IMG/VR virus record: IMGVR_UViG_3300009488_001021
Location: 1 to 23,346 of that record
Source of the DNA: a virus
Reading direction: 5' to 3' (one strand)
Length of the DNA: 23,346 bases
Below are positions 13,758-22,300 of this stretch, piece after piece. Under the pieces are notes generated by a model. It saw nothing but the letters and a program-made list of their open reading frames with translations. It did not search any database and was not told where the DNA came from. A program made the translations under genes and the position numbers. Position 1 is the stretch's first letter. Every line of letters starts with the position of its first letter.

Positions 13758-14327
13758 ATGGCACACGAAGAAGACGAACTCTACGGCGGCCTCACTCTTG
13801 GGGCCAAAACGGCATCCTCCCTCGACCTGTATCTACAGGACCGGGAGTCTCAATCGGCGAACCAGGGATTGCGTTCGCTGACCGATCTCGGGCGCGCTGC
13901 CAACGCACTTCCGTTGCCGGCAGACGTTGGAACTCGGGTTTCTTTCGTCACAAACATCGGATCGGTTCTTCAGTGGAAAGATCCTCCGAGTGCTGGTGCG
14001 GAAGGTACGGTCGTGATGGTGCGAACTGCCGAGGGTGACGCTACAAGCCTACATGGTCTTGTCTTCGTCAAGTTCGATAATGGCCAGTTTCTTCAGGTGG
14101 ATCCGACCTACCTCCGCAAAGCCTCCGTCAACAATAAAGTGGCCTCTAGCTTTACCCGTCGAGTCGCAAGTCTTGGAGATCTTTCAGGTTTTCTGCGTTG
14201 GGGCTCGGATGACAACGAGCTTGTTCACAAAGCCACCCGTGATCTGTGGAGTTTTGATACCAGCGATACAGGCGAATTCGTGATTTCACGTCTGTTTGAT
14301 GATTCGGGCGAACCTCTCAAAGTCTAG
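13758..14327 (+). CDS. unrecognised virion-type protein with SH3-like strands
   Basis: This 189-residue protein starts at ATG 13758, with TAGGAG at 13745-13750 as ribosome binding site. No family is recognised. Residues about 58-125 alternate strand and turn (TRVSFVTNIGSVLQWKDPPS, then GTVVMVRTAEG and LVFVKFDNGQFLQVDPTYLR) and look like a small SH3-like barrel. The C-terminal third, FTRRVASLGDLSGFLRWGSD onwards, is of mixed helix and strand. It follows the spike-like gene and precedes a 74-base gap. Placement and pattern suggest a structural role only by association. Confidence 0.72.
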   Translation: MAHEEDELYGGLTLGAKTASSLDLYLQDRESQSANQGLRSLTDLGRAANALPLPADVGTRVSFVTNIGSVLQWKDPPSAGAEGTVVMVRTAEGDATSLHGLVFVKFDNGQFLQVDPTYLRKASVNNKVASSFTRRVASLGDLSGFLRWGSDDNELVHKATRDLWSFDTSDTGEFVISRLFDDSGEPLKV

Positions 14328-14330
14328 TGT

Positions 14331-14347
14331 TGCGCGATCTTCGCGTA
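14331..14347 (+). other. short stem-loop after the preceding gene
   Basis: TGCGCGA at 14331-14337 and TCGCGTA at 14341-14347 can pair around a TCT loop (seven pairs, one G-U). It lies three bases after the stop at 14327, in the widest gap of the window. It could be a weak terminator or an RNA-processing or stability element. No T-run follows, which argues against a Rho-independent terminator. The rest of the gap is G- and T-rich, and no promoter is convincing. Confidence 0.35.
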
Positions 14348-14388
14348 GGGCTGGGGGTGGTGGTTTTCGCTTTATAGCCTCCCTTTAG

Positions 14389-14395
14389 CAGGAAG
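14389..14395 (+). promoter_or_regulatory. ribosome binding site that sets the start at 14402
   Basis: CAGGAAG lies seven bases before GTG 14402 but directly against the TTG at 14396. The spacing favours GTG 14402, giving a protein that begins MSTPDPKRVAALYVA, over the longer TTG version. Confidence 0.6.
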
Positions 14396-14401
14396 TTGAC
14401 T

Positions 14402-15178
14402 GTGTCTACCCCCGATCCAAAGCGTGTTGCGGCTCTCTATGTGGCCGCCAAAGGACGTACGAAGACAGCCGGTGAGGTTGTTTTCAAGAAAGACCGCGGA
14501 GACGATGTCGGCTCTTGGGCTTACAACAACATCCCTCCGTCGAAACGTGAAATTCCTGGGGATTTCAATTACAGCCCTCGGCATCAAAAGCCATTGGCAA
14601 AAATTCTCCGAGCGACCCTCGCGGCATTGGGCCACACCCTGTCGGGCTACAATCGATTCGCTAAAATCAAGTCGGCTCGAATCTCCCCTGATGGTGCGAT
14701 GGGCGGTCGCGGGTACATCCAGAAGATCGCCGACATGCGCAAGCAGTACATGAACTGCGTTGAGGCACTCTCGGCTCTGGCGGACACCATCTACGACGAA
14801 ATCAACGCACCTCACTGGTCTCTCATCTCCCGCCAGGAAGAAGGCGAAGAGAAGGAAGAGGTCAAGGCTCTCATTGGAGACGCCGAGCAAATCCGCAGCG
14901 ACCCGCAGGAGTGGGCCGAGAAGGAAATGGCGGAGGAGTTCGACAAGGGCGACAAGAAGAAGAAAAAGGACGAGGACGAGGACGAAGAGGAGGAACAGGG
15001 GGACATGGTCCTTGAGGTCGTAAGCCCTGAAGACTGGGACTCCTGGGGTGGCGAGACGGAGGCTGAGCAAACCGTTCCTTCGTCCATGAACAAACGAGCC
15101 TCTGCAAAAGACGTCCGTCTCAAGCTGGCGACCTCCCGACTCGCTAGCCAATGGCTCGCCAAGAAAGGGCAAAACTGA
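14402..15178 (+). CDS. unrecognised virion-type protein with a highly charged C-terminal linker
   Basis: This 258-residue protein most likely starts at GTG 14402. An N-terminal KRVAALYVAAKGRTKTAGE element comes first, then a helical domain to about residue 140 (including KPLAKILRATLAALGHTL and a YIQKIADMRKQYMNCVEAL helix). Residues about 150-205 are extremely charged: EEGEEKEEVK, then DKKKKKDEDEDEEEEQG. The last residues are ASAKDVRLKLATSRLASQWL followed by AKKGQN, a basic amphipathic end like that in the 103-residue protein at 11361. No family is recognised. Such charged linkers followed by a basic tail occur in scaffold and capsid-associated phage proteins, so a virion assembly role is a guess. 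The stop overlaps the next start (TGATG). Confidence 0.72.
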   Translation: MSTPDPKRVAALYVAAKGRTKTAGEVVFKKDRGDDVGSWAYNNIPPSKREIPGDFNYSPRHQKPLAKILRATLAALGHTLSGYNRFAKIKSARISPDGAMGGRGYIQKIADMRKQYMNCVEALSALADTIYDEINAPHWSLISRQEEGEEKEEVKALIGDAEQIRSDPQEWAEKEMAEEFDKGDKKKKKDEDEDEEEEQGDMVLEVVSPEDWDSWGGETEAEQTVPSSMNKRASAKDVRLKLATSRLASQWLAKKGQN

Positions 15179-17394
15179 TGTCCAAGAACTCTGAATCGAA
15201 ACTTCCTGGCGAACTCAATGAGGATTGGGGTTCGAACTACATGATGGACGGCTTCTGGCACGACATGGAGTACGGCCACGGCCTGAAGGAGAACCCTCCT
15301 GCTAATCCTATCCCGCAGCCCTCTGAGTCCGGAATGGCTCAACTCCCTGATGGCCTGATGGTCGCTTTGGAGATTGAGGACGAGTCAGCTCCTGAATTTG
15401 CAGTCCAACACCAGGACGACGAGGGCGCAATGGACCTGGAAGGTCTGGGCATCGTCGCTGCCACACATGTTACGCTGGAGCCTGCGACCACGGGCATCGT
15501 GGATCACTCCTGGTTGTCCAACGCTTTCCAAGATCCCGCTCGTCTTCCGGACCAACCGGTGGATAACGGGATCCCTGAGCTGCAAGAGGCATGGGGCGAT
15601 CGTACGGATGGCATCACTCGAATCGATCTCTACGACCGCGCTTCGAAGACCTACGAAGAGACTGTTCGCCACTCCCAGGATGACGACGCTCTGCACCGGG
15701 AGAAACTCGCCAAGCTCGTTCAGATGGCCATGCGTCGCTCTGCATCGGGTCGTCCGATGGAGCAGATCAAGGCTGAGCTGATTAGCGTTCTGGGCCCGGA
15801 GCAGGCTCGCCGTATTGCCAAGTCGGTGCAAGCCATCGACCTGGAGCACGGCTTGACTGGAAATGTGTACGTTCGCGCTTCGGCGTACCCCCGTTTGCAA
15901 CACGGCAAATGGGCCAAGGAACTCAAGCGCGCGGCAAAGGGTTGTCGTTACCTCGTGGCGGCAGCGGGAGAGGATTGTGAGTCATGTGCAACTGCTTTAA
16001 ATCTCGTGGTCGTCGCTCATCCCAACGAAATCCCGTGGCAACAAGAACTGGAGCACTACGCCGGTCAGCTTCTGGCATCTCGAAAGGAACCAAAAACCGC
16101 AAACCAGCAGGAACCGCGCGAGTACCTGCGAATGTGGTTCTTGGGGGCAAGCCAAAAACCTAAGCTCACCATTGAGCCGACTCGCAACCGACACACCATG
16201 CCGGTTGATCGTGTCACTGCCGCAGAGGCCAAGAAGGCCCTCACCGAGTTCACGGTTCCCCATCGTGTCGTCCTGGATATGCAGGAGCGGCACAACAAGA
16301 AAGACACGGAGAAAGTCATCAAACGTGTTGGCACGATGGTCGCCGCTCGACTGGTGACTCCTGAAGAGGCCAAGTCCCTTCTGGAGTCCAAGGCTCCTCC
16401 CAAAGATATTCTCAAGGCTGCTGCCAAGATTGCCTTGACTGTCAAGAAGGCTACGTACAAAGGACCGGTTCCGGTCATCCCTGGTGAGAACATCTCCAAG
16501 GAGGCTGCGTGGGCGGAACTCAATCGCGCTGAGGCCACGTGGAAGAAGAGCCATCAAGCCGTTCGTGACCGCGTCGCTCAAGACAAGATCGCCCAGAAGG
16601 TTCGTCTCATCGAAGCCAAGATCAATGGCGGACTGCAAGGACAACGTCTTGCGAGCTTCATCCGTGAGACTTTGACCCGTGAAGAAGCTTTCTTGGCTTC
16701 TCCGATGCTCACTCCGATTCTCAAGAAGACCAGCGCTTTGAACCCCAAGGCTGCTGAGACCAAGCAGTACGAGGACGCCAAGTTCACTCGTCACGTTGCT
16801 TCTAGCCCGGAGCTGCAAGTCCCCGCTAAGGAGATTCGCAAAGCAGCTCGCTGGGTGCGTCAGCAAATGAGCGAAGGCGTTGCTGGGCCTCAGCTCGATC
16901 AACTCGTGCAGCTTCGTCTGGACCGTCGAGTCGCCAAGGCGGGGGCTGAGCAAATCGCTCAAGTCCGCAAGGAGCACGAGGGCGTAGCTGGCCACGTCTA
17001 CGTTGAGGCTGCTGCTTACGCCAGCGCCGAAGGTACCGCCGGTTGCGAGCAAGGTGCCCTCAAGCACCGGGCCAACCAGCTCAAGCTGGTCAAGGCAATG
17101 AACCGCTGTGCTTCTTGTGTCTTCAAGAACGCGGACAATGTCTGCCAGAAGTACAACAAAGAGCTGTTCGATGAGATGTCGCCTGAGCTGAAGAACGAGC
17201 TTCAGCGAGTCAATCTCGCCAGCCACTCCATGACGGACCAGGAGTCCACCGCAGCTATGTTTGCGGTAGGTGAGGCAGCCATGAGCGTGGCTGAGGAGTT
17301 CGGACTGCACAATGCGGCCCTGGACGACGTCGAGACTGAAGCCCCTGCTCACGAGACCATCGACGGAATCTTCTTTGGAGGCTTTGAGATCTAA
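15178..17394 (+). CDS. large helical virion-type protein with an internal duplication and CxxC motifs
   Basis: The open frame extends to an ATG at 15151, but ATG 15178 is the better start. It overlaps the upstream TGA and has AAAGGG about eight bases before it, giving 738 residues. The first 160 residues are acidic and extended. Two related segments follow. Copy one (about 180-300) has ARRIAKSVQAI, EHGLTGNVYVRASAY and cysteines at 256, 267 and 270 (CESC). Copy two (about 560-665) has the matching EHEGVAGHVYVEAAAY and cysteines in GCEQ, CASC and VCQK. Between them are helical repeats such as GLQGQRLASFIRETLTREEA. The CxxC sets may bind zinc. The protein is unidentified. Size and place among virion genes suggest a structural or internal head protein, but it could also be packaging related. 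Confidence 0.76.
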   Translation: MSKNSESKLPGELNEDWGSNYMMDGFWHDMEYGHGLKENPPANPIPQPSESGMAQLPDGLMVALEIEDESAPEFAVQHQDDEGAMDLEGLGIVAATHVTLEPATTGIVDHSWLSNAFQDPARLPDQPVDNGIPELQEAWGDRTDGITRIDLYDRASKTYEETVRHSQDDDALHREKLAKLVQMAMRRSASGRPMEQIKAELISVLGPEQARRIAKSVQAIDLEHGLTGNVYVRASAYPRLQHGKWAKELKRAAKGCRYLVAAAGEDCESCATALNLVVVAHPNEIPWQQELEHYAGQLLASRKEPKTANQQEPREYLRMWFLGASQKPKLTIEPTRNRHTMPVDRVTAAEAKKALTEFTVPHRVVLDMQERHNKKDTEKVIKRVGTMVAARLVTPEEAKSLLESKAPPKDILKAAAKIALTVKKATYKGPVPVIPGENISKEAAWAELNRAEATWKKSHQAVRDRVAQDKIAQKVRLIEAKINGGLQGQRLASFIRETLTREEAFLASPMLTPILKKTSALNPKAAETKQYEDAKFTRHVASSPELQVPAKEIRKAARWVRQQMSEGVAGPQLDQLVQLRLDRRVAKAGAEQIAQVRKEHEGVAGHVYVEAAAYASAEGTAGCEQGALKHRANQLKLVKAMNRCASCVFKNADNVCQKYNKELFDEMSPELKNELQRVNLASHSMTDQESTAAMFAVGEAAMSVAEEFGLHNAALDDVETEAPAHETIDGIFFGGFEI

Positions 17395-17957
17395 TGCAGA
17401 GTTGGTCCTTCATGCCGGGAGGGTCCTTTCCCTCTTTGGAGAACGCTCGTAAAGAACTGTCTCAGAAAGGTGCTGCCGTGGAGATGTTGCAGTGGCTTTT
17501 GGCATGCCTGCGTTCGCAGTACTGGAGTTACCAGGAATCTCACTGGCAAGTCCGAGGGCAGTCTTTTTACGGTGACCACCTTTTGTTCCAACGTCTCTAC
17601 GGGAGTGTGCAGGATCAGGTGGACACGCTCGCAGAGAAGATGGTGGCGCTGTACGGAGAAAAGGCTGTGGACGGCCTTGATCTGGGAGCCAAGTTTGAAG
17701 TCTTTATCCGTCGTTGGGGCGACGCCGATTGTCTGCACAAGCGGGGGTTGCTTTCGGAGACGGATTTCCAAGCCCTATGCAAATGGGTTTACGACAAGCT
17801 CACCGCGATGGGTGAGATGAGCCTCGGGATGGATGACTTTCTGATGGCAACTGCCAACGAACACGAGACCAACCAGTACCTCTTGAAGCAGGTACTACGG
17901 TCCAAAGAGTCCGCCCGGTTGGCGGCGGATGATTGGGCCGCTCTCAAGGAGGAGTAG
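17394..17957 (+). CDS. Dps/ferritin-like protein
   Basis: This 187-residue protein carries the Dps signature. LRSQYWSYQESHWQVRGQSF is followed by YGDHLLFQRLYGSVQDQVDT, then LAEKMVAL. Against E. coli Dps (H51, H63, D67, D78, E82) the same spacing gives H50, H62, Q66, D77 and E81, so four of the five ferroxidase-site residues are kept and one Asp is Gln. Dps proteins are four-helix bundles that oxidise and store iron and shield DNA in 12-subunit shells. The C-terminal part (ANEHETNQYLLKQVLRSKES) supplies a last helix. Unusual features are an insertion around residues 92-125 and the position among virion genes. The start overlaps the upstream TAA (TAATG). A structural role that reuses the ferritin fold is as likely as iron chemistry. 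Confidence 0.75.
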   Translation: MQSWSFMPGGSFPSLENARKELSQKGAAVEMLQWLLACLRSQYWSYQESHWQVRGQSFYGDHLLFQRLYGSVQDQVDTLAEKMVALYGEKAVDGLDLGAKFEVFIRRWGDADCLHKRGLLSETDFQALCKWVYDKLTAMGEMSLGMDDFLMATANEHETNQYLLKQVLRSKESARLAADDWAALKEE

Positions 17958-17960
17958 CCC

Positions 17961-18584
17961 ATGCCTACGACAGCACAACCCCCGTACGAGCTTCTGGTTG
18001 CGAACTTTTCGCGCCCGACTCAAAACTCTTTGCGCGGCTCGGATACGAGTCACATGGCCCCGACCAAGACCCGTACGGGTTTTGTGTTCCAGATGGTTCA
18101 GAACCTGGGTTTTGCGACGGATCACGTCAGCAGCACTTACGCTCCTGGTCGTTCTCTAATCACCAAGTCTGTTCCAGCCCGATTGGACCCTTTTGCTCCG
18201 AATGATGCTCCGTCCGGGGACGTTGAGGTCATCAGCGATGTCTTTGCAGGGCGTTCTGCAAGCCTGTTCGTGGGTCCTTTTGAGCTTGTCTCAAACCGCG
18301 ATTTCACAACGGGCGGCGGTGCAGCTGCTACGGCGGCTTCGATTGCGACAGCTATCTCGGCTCTTCCTGGTTACACCGCCACTCCAGCGGGTGCAGTCGT
18401 GACGGTAGAAGGTCCTCGGGGACAGTTGGGTCTTCGTTTTGATGCAGAGTATCGGGGCGGTGAACTGAATTTTAGCTTCACGTACCTTCAGGACGAAGGG
18501 GTTCTTGGATTTACGCAGCCCGCAAGTCCTTTGGATCCCCCCACTATTCTCCCGGCTGGCACGCCTAACGGAGTCGCACCCTAA
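17961..18584 (+). CDS. virion-type protein with a domain shared by phage tail and decoration proteins
   Basis: This 207-residue protein starts at ATG 17961 after AAGGAGGA. The N-terminal part (about 1-85) is extended and not recognised, with TRTGFVFQMVQNLGFATDHV. The middle, about 86-175, reads DVEVISDVFAGRSASLFVGP, then AAATAASIATAISALPGYTA and AVVTVEGPRGQLGLRFDAEY. It follows the same strand, helix (xTAxxIAxAI) and strand order as the domain inserted in the spike-like protein at 12131-13747. The C-terminus is Pro-rich (SPLDPPTILPAGTPNG). This fold pattern is frequent in phage baseplate, tail and capsid-decoration proteins. Exact role unknown. Confidence 0.73.
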   Translation: MPTTAQPPYELLVANFSRPTQNSLRGSDTSHMAPTKTRTGFVFQMVQNLGFATDHVSSTYAPGRSLITKSVPARLDPFAPNDAPSGDVEVISDVFAGRSASLFVGPFELVSNRDFTTGGGAAATAASIATAISALPGYTATPAGAVVTVEGPRGQLGLRFDAEYRGGELNFSFTYLQDEGVLGFTQPASPLDPPTILPAGTPNGVAP

Positions 18585-18597
18585 CTAGGAGGCCTGC

Positions 18598-19314
18598 ATG
18601 TCAGCTGCTGAAGACCACGTTGACAATAAGCTCTCTCGCCAGGAGATGATTGATCGCATCCCCCTGGATGCGAAGCGCGTCAAGGTGCGCACGGCCGAAG
18701 GCCACATGAAGTACCGGACAGTGAACCCTCAGGAAGAGGACTTCGCTGACCTGCGCGACAGTGATGAGATTCTCCTTTTGAGGGGTCGCCCCATCACGAT
18801 GAACAAGACGCCGGGACGTAAGAAGAAGTCTGCGCCTCCGACCCCTCCTGAGCCTACGACGCTCGCCAATGCCGAGACGCAGGCTCGGAAGATCGCGTTC
18901 ATGGACCATGACCCCCTGCTCAAGCAGATTGAGAAGGGTGTCGAGTCGGAGGATGTGCTCCTTCTTGTCATGCGCGGCTTCGCCATGGAGTCCGCATCTT
19001 TGGAGTTCGAACGCCTGCAAGCAGAGGCGGATGGTAAAGAGACCAGCGCGATTTCCATCCGTCGCATCAACGCCTTGAAGGCGGTGGTGGATTCGTGGCT
19101 CAAGCGTAAAGACCAGCTGTCGGGCAAGACCATTGATATGGCTAGCCCGGCTTTCACACGATTGTTTGCGTTCATGCTGGAGACTTTCCGTGAGGCCATG
19201 TTGGCTGGTGGCATTCAGCGTGACCAAGCTGAGACGGTGTTCTCGCAGTTGTCGTCCCGTATGTCTGACGAGACCTGGGAGCTGGAAGCACAGAACAAGA
19301 TGAAGGGAAGCTAG
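18598..19314 (+). CDS. candidate small terminase subunit or terminase-linked protein
   Basis: This 238-residue protein starts at ATG 18598 with a perfect AGGAGG at 18587-18592. It lies directly before the large terminase gene: its TAG at 19312-19314 is followed after one base by GTG 19316. The N-terminus is mixed, with LSRQEMIDRIPLDAKRVKVR. A Lys/Pro-rich linker (about 70-90, GRKKKSAPPTPPEP) leads to a long helical C-terminal region (about 90-235) containing SISIRRINALKAVVDSWLKR and ending near QNKMKGS. Helical oligomerisation segments are usual for small terminase subunits, but no HTH of the TerS type is obvious. The functional call rests on position, so treat it as tentative. Confidence 0.5.
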   Translation: MSAAEDHVDNKLSRQEMIDRIPLDAKRVKVRTAEGHMKYRTVNPQEEDFADLRDSDEILLLRGRPITMNKTPGRKKKSAPPTPPEPTTLANAETQARKIAFMDHDPLLKQIEKGVESEDVLLLVMRGFAMESASLEFERLQAEADGKETSAISIRRINALKAVVDSWLKRKDQLSGKTIDMASPAFTRLFAFMLETFREAMLAGGIQRDQAETVFSQLSSRMSDETWELEAQNKMKGS

Positions 19315-19315
19315 A

Positions 19316-22300
19316 GTGGCGAAGAAGAAGGGAGTCGCCGCTAATCTCGCCCGCATTGCTCTCAATGCGGGTCGTAGCTCAGATAACGCCAACGCGGAAA
19401 CTGAGGCAGCGGACATTATTACCTTCATCCAGGCTCCTTGGGGCCTGGGCGTCAAGCTATTCCCTGTTCAGCGCGTCATCCTGAAGGCCCATTACGGGCT
19501 CAAGCTCGATGACGATCCCAATAACACGTTCACGGTCACAGACTGGAAGCGTGAGGAAGCCAAGGAGTTCACCGAAGCAGGCTACCTGCGTTGGCTGTAC
19601 GACAACAACCGGTGCAACATCAGCGAAGTTGTTCCGGGCCATGAGCGACGCACTCTGATTCTCCCCATCGGGCGCCGTAGCGGCAAATGTGTCGTCGGTA
19701 ACACTCTTCTTTTGACGAATGAGGGAGTGCGCCGAATTGAGGAGTACGACACCGAACAGTCTTACATCGACCATCCGGACGAGGACCACTATCCCCTGGA
19801 GCTTACGGTTGCCCAGGAGGGTAAGAATGCACGGAGCCAGTCTGCCTATTTCTACCGGGGTGGGCATCGAGACATCATCCAAGTAGCGACCTCCTGTGGT
19901 TTTGAGATCGCGGGAACCCCTAACCACCGTATCAAGGTGATGGGCTCAGATGGTCTCATTCAGTGGCGCCGTCTTGACGAGCTTGCAGTGGATGACCAAG
20001 TAGCTGTCCACCGCAACACAGATCTCTGGGCTTCGGAGTACGTCGACACTACAGCGGCTGCCAAGGCTGCTTCTGAGTCTGGACGGAAACAGCTGGCGTT
20101 TCCTGAGAAGCTCGATGAGCAATGGGGACTTCTCCTGGGGATGCTTGTTGGAGACGGGAACTGGCCTGTAAAGAACACGGTCTCCATGACCGTGGAGCAC
20201 GATGAGATGTGGGAGAAGGCGGAAGCCCTTTTCACGCAACTGCTTGGGGCTCCTTCTCGTGTGATGGATAAGCGCACGAAAAACACAGGGGCTCTTCAAT
20301 TCTACAGCGTCGCTGCACGTCGTTTCCTTCATGAGCTTGGGTTCGACTGGCACTGTGGGCGCTACGACAAGCGAGTTCCGCACACGATCATGCGGTCCCC
20401 ACGTCCTGTGGTGCAGGCATTCCTTCGCGGTCTTTTTGAGACCGATGGGGGTGTAGAGTCGGGCGGCAAGACCGTTTCGTTTAGTACGGCGAGTTCCGAG
20501 CTAGCACGCGAAGTTCAAGTTCTGCTGTTGAACTTGGGCATCGTCAGTCGTCGCAAAGCCAAGCGCAACGTGAAGATGGATCGTGATTACTATATCGTCA
20601 CGGTTCGTGGATTGAAATCCCGCACTCTGTTCGCAGAGCGTGTCGGGTTCATGACGCACAAAAAGATGGACCCTTTGTGTGAGTCCATTCGAGTGGCTTC
20701 CCGCGAAGGCGGGAATACGGAAACCATCCCTCATCAGCGAAACTGGTGTCGTCAGCTTCTAGAGTCCGTGCCTAAAGGACACAAAACCAGTGGAAAGGGG
20801 TGGCAACGTTCCAACCTCCGTAGCTGTTTGGGCAATACGATCAAGCCTTCTGCAAAAGAAGAAATGACCTACCCGCGTTGGGAGAAGACACTCCCCGTTG
20901 CTGAGAAGCTTGGTGCAGATCTTGAGATTCTTGAGCATTTTCAGGAACTGACCGAGGCCGACTATTTTTACGATCCTGTCGTAAGCTTGGTGGAGGACGA
21001 AGAGGCGGTCTACGACTTGTGTGTTCCGGATGGCGAGAGCTTTGTTGCCAACGGGTTGACGAACCACAATACGATGATCTCTGCGTGCATCGCTGCGTAC
21101 GAGACCTACAAGCTCATCAACAAGGGCAACCCGCAGAAGTACTACGGCGTTGCTCCTTCGAACCCCATCCGTCTCGTCTCTGTCGCTACCGGTAAGGAGC
21201 AGGCAGGTCTTCTGTACGAAGAGGTTTCGCACCACTTTGCGAAATGCCTAGCGGGTGAAACTGAAGTTATCACTGATAAGGGAATTTTGCCGATTGGGGA
21301 GCTGGCAGGGACGGAGCAGATTTTGCTCACTGGGGACGGGTCTTGGGTCAAAGCGCCTATTCGATCGTTTGGGCATCAACGCCTGTATGAAGTGCGCCTT
21401 AAAAGACAAGGGCGCGAGAAAGTCATCTACGCGACAAAAGACCATCGATGGTTCACGATGGATGCTCGAAAAGCATATCGTGGGAAAGGCTACCAGGAGT
21501 TCACAACTGAGGAGCTTCGTCCAGAGAAGCACCGTCTGAAGATGTCATATGGGCGTTCCTGGAAAAACCGGATTAACCCGTCTCCTTTTGGGATCGCGCA
21601 TGGGTTTACTTTCGGGGATGGATCTACCAAACCGGGGAAACGGAACGCCAACACGGCGAATTTGATCGGGGCAAAAGACCAAGCTCTTCTTCCGTATTTT
21701 TCGATGTGCCCGCAAGCTGAGCGGTCTGCGATCAACAGTGTTGAAGTGGCCGCGTTGCCCAATTTCTTCCGGGAACTCCCTGATATCCAGGAGAACAAAG
21801 CTTACCTTCTAGGTTGGTTGATGGGGTACTTCGCGGCGGACGGTACTGTGATGAAAGAAGAGGGCATCCTCCTCTATTCCGCAAGTCACCGAAATCTCAA
21901 GTTTGCCGAAAGCGTCTGTGCGCTTCTTGGTATTGGGACTTACGACATCCGATATCAAGACCGGATCTCGAATATGACGGGACGTCCTTCTCGGATGTAC
22001 AGTCTGCGGCTGATGGGTCATACGCTGAATGAGGATTTCTTCCTCATCTCTCACCATCAGGAGAATTATCGGAACACAGGGGCCGCAGAACTCAAAAGGG
22101 ATGCGACTAAATGGCGTGTGGTTTCTGTGAAAGAAACGGACCGCGTGGAAGAAGTATTCTGCGCGACCGTGGAGGGCCACGGGGATTTCACCCTTGCTGG
22201 CAACATCGTCACCGGTAACTGTAACTTCTTCAAGCGGTACACGGCGAACAACACCATGTCGTATGCGCGTTTCCAGACGCCGCACGACATTGATGAGTTT

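Noticed and set aside
14328-14401. Promoter in the widest gap
   Set aside because: A TTTATA stretch is present but no -35 at a good distance is convincing, and late phage promoters may not follow the host consensus.
15997-17352. A 451-codon minus-strand frame inside the 738-residue gene
   Set aside because: It lies wholly under a plus-strand gene with internal repeats and overlapping gene junctions at both ends. It has no ribosome binding site of note and no family likeness.
20698-20715. Perfect seven-pair palindrome around a GAAG loop inside intein 1
   Set aside because: It lies in coding sequence with no T-run or regulatory context. A palindrome of this length is expected by chance in 23 kb.
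21255-21539. A separate 94-codon plus-strand frame in intein 2
   Set aside because: It is in another frame of the intein coding region, has no clear ribosome binding site and shows no domain.
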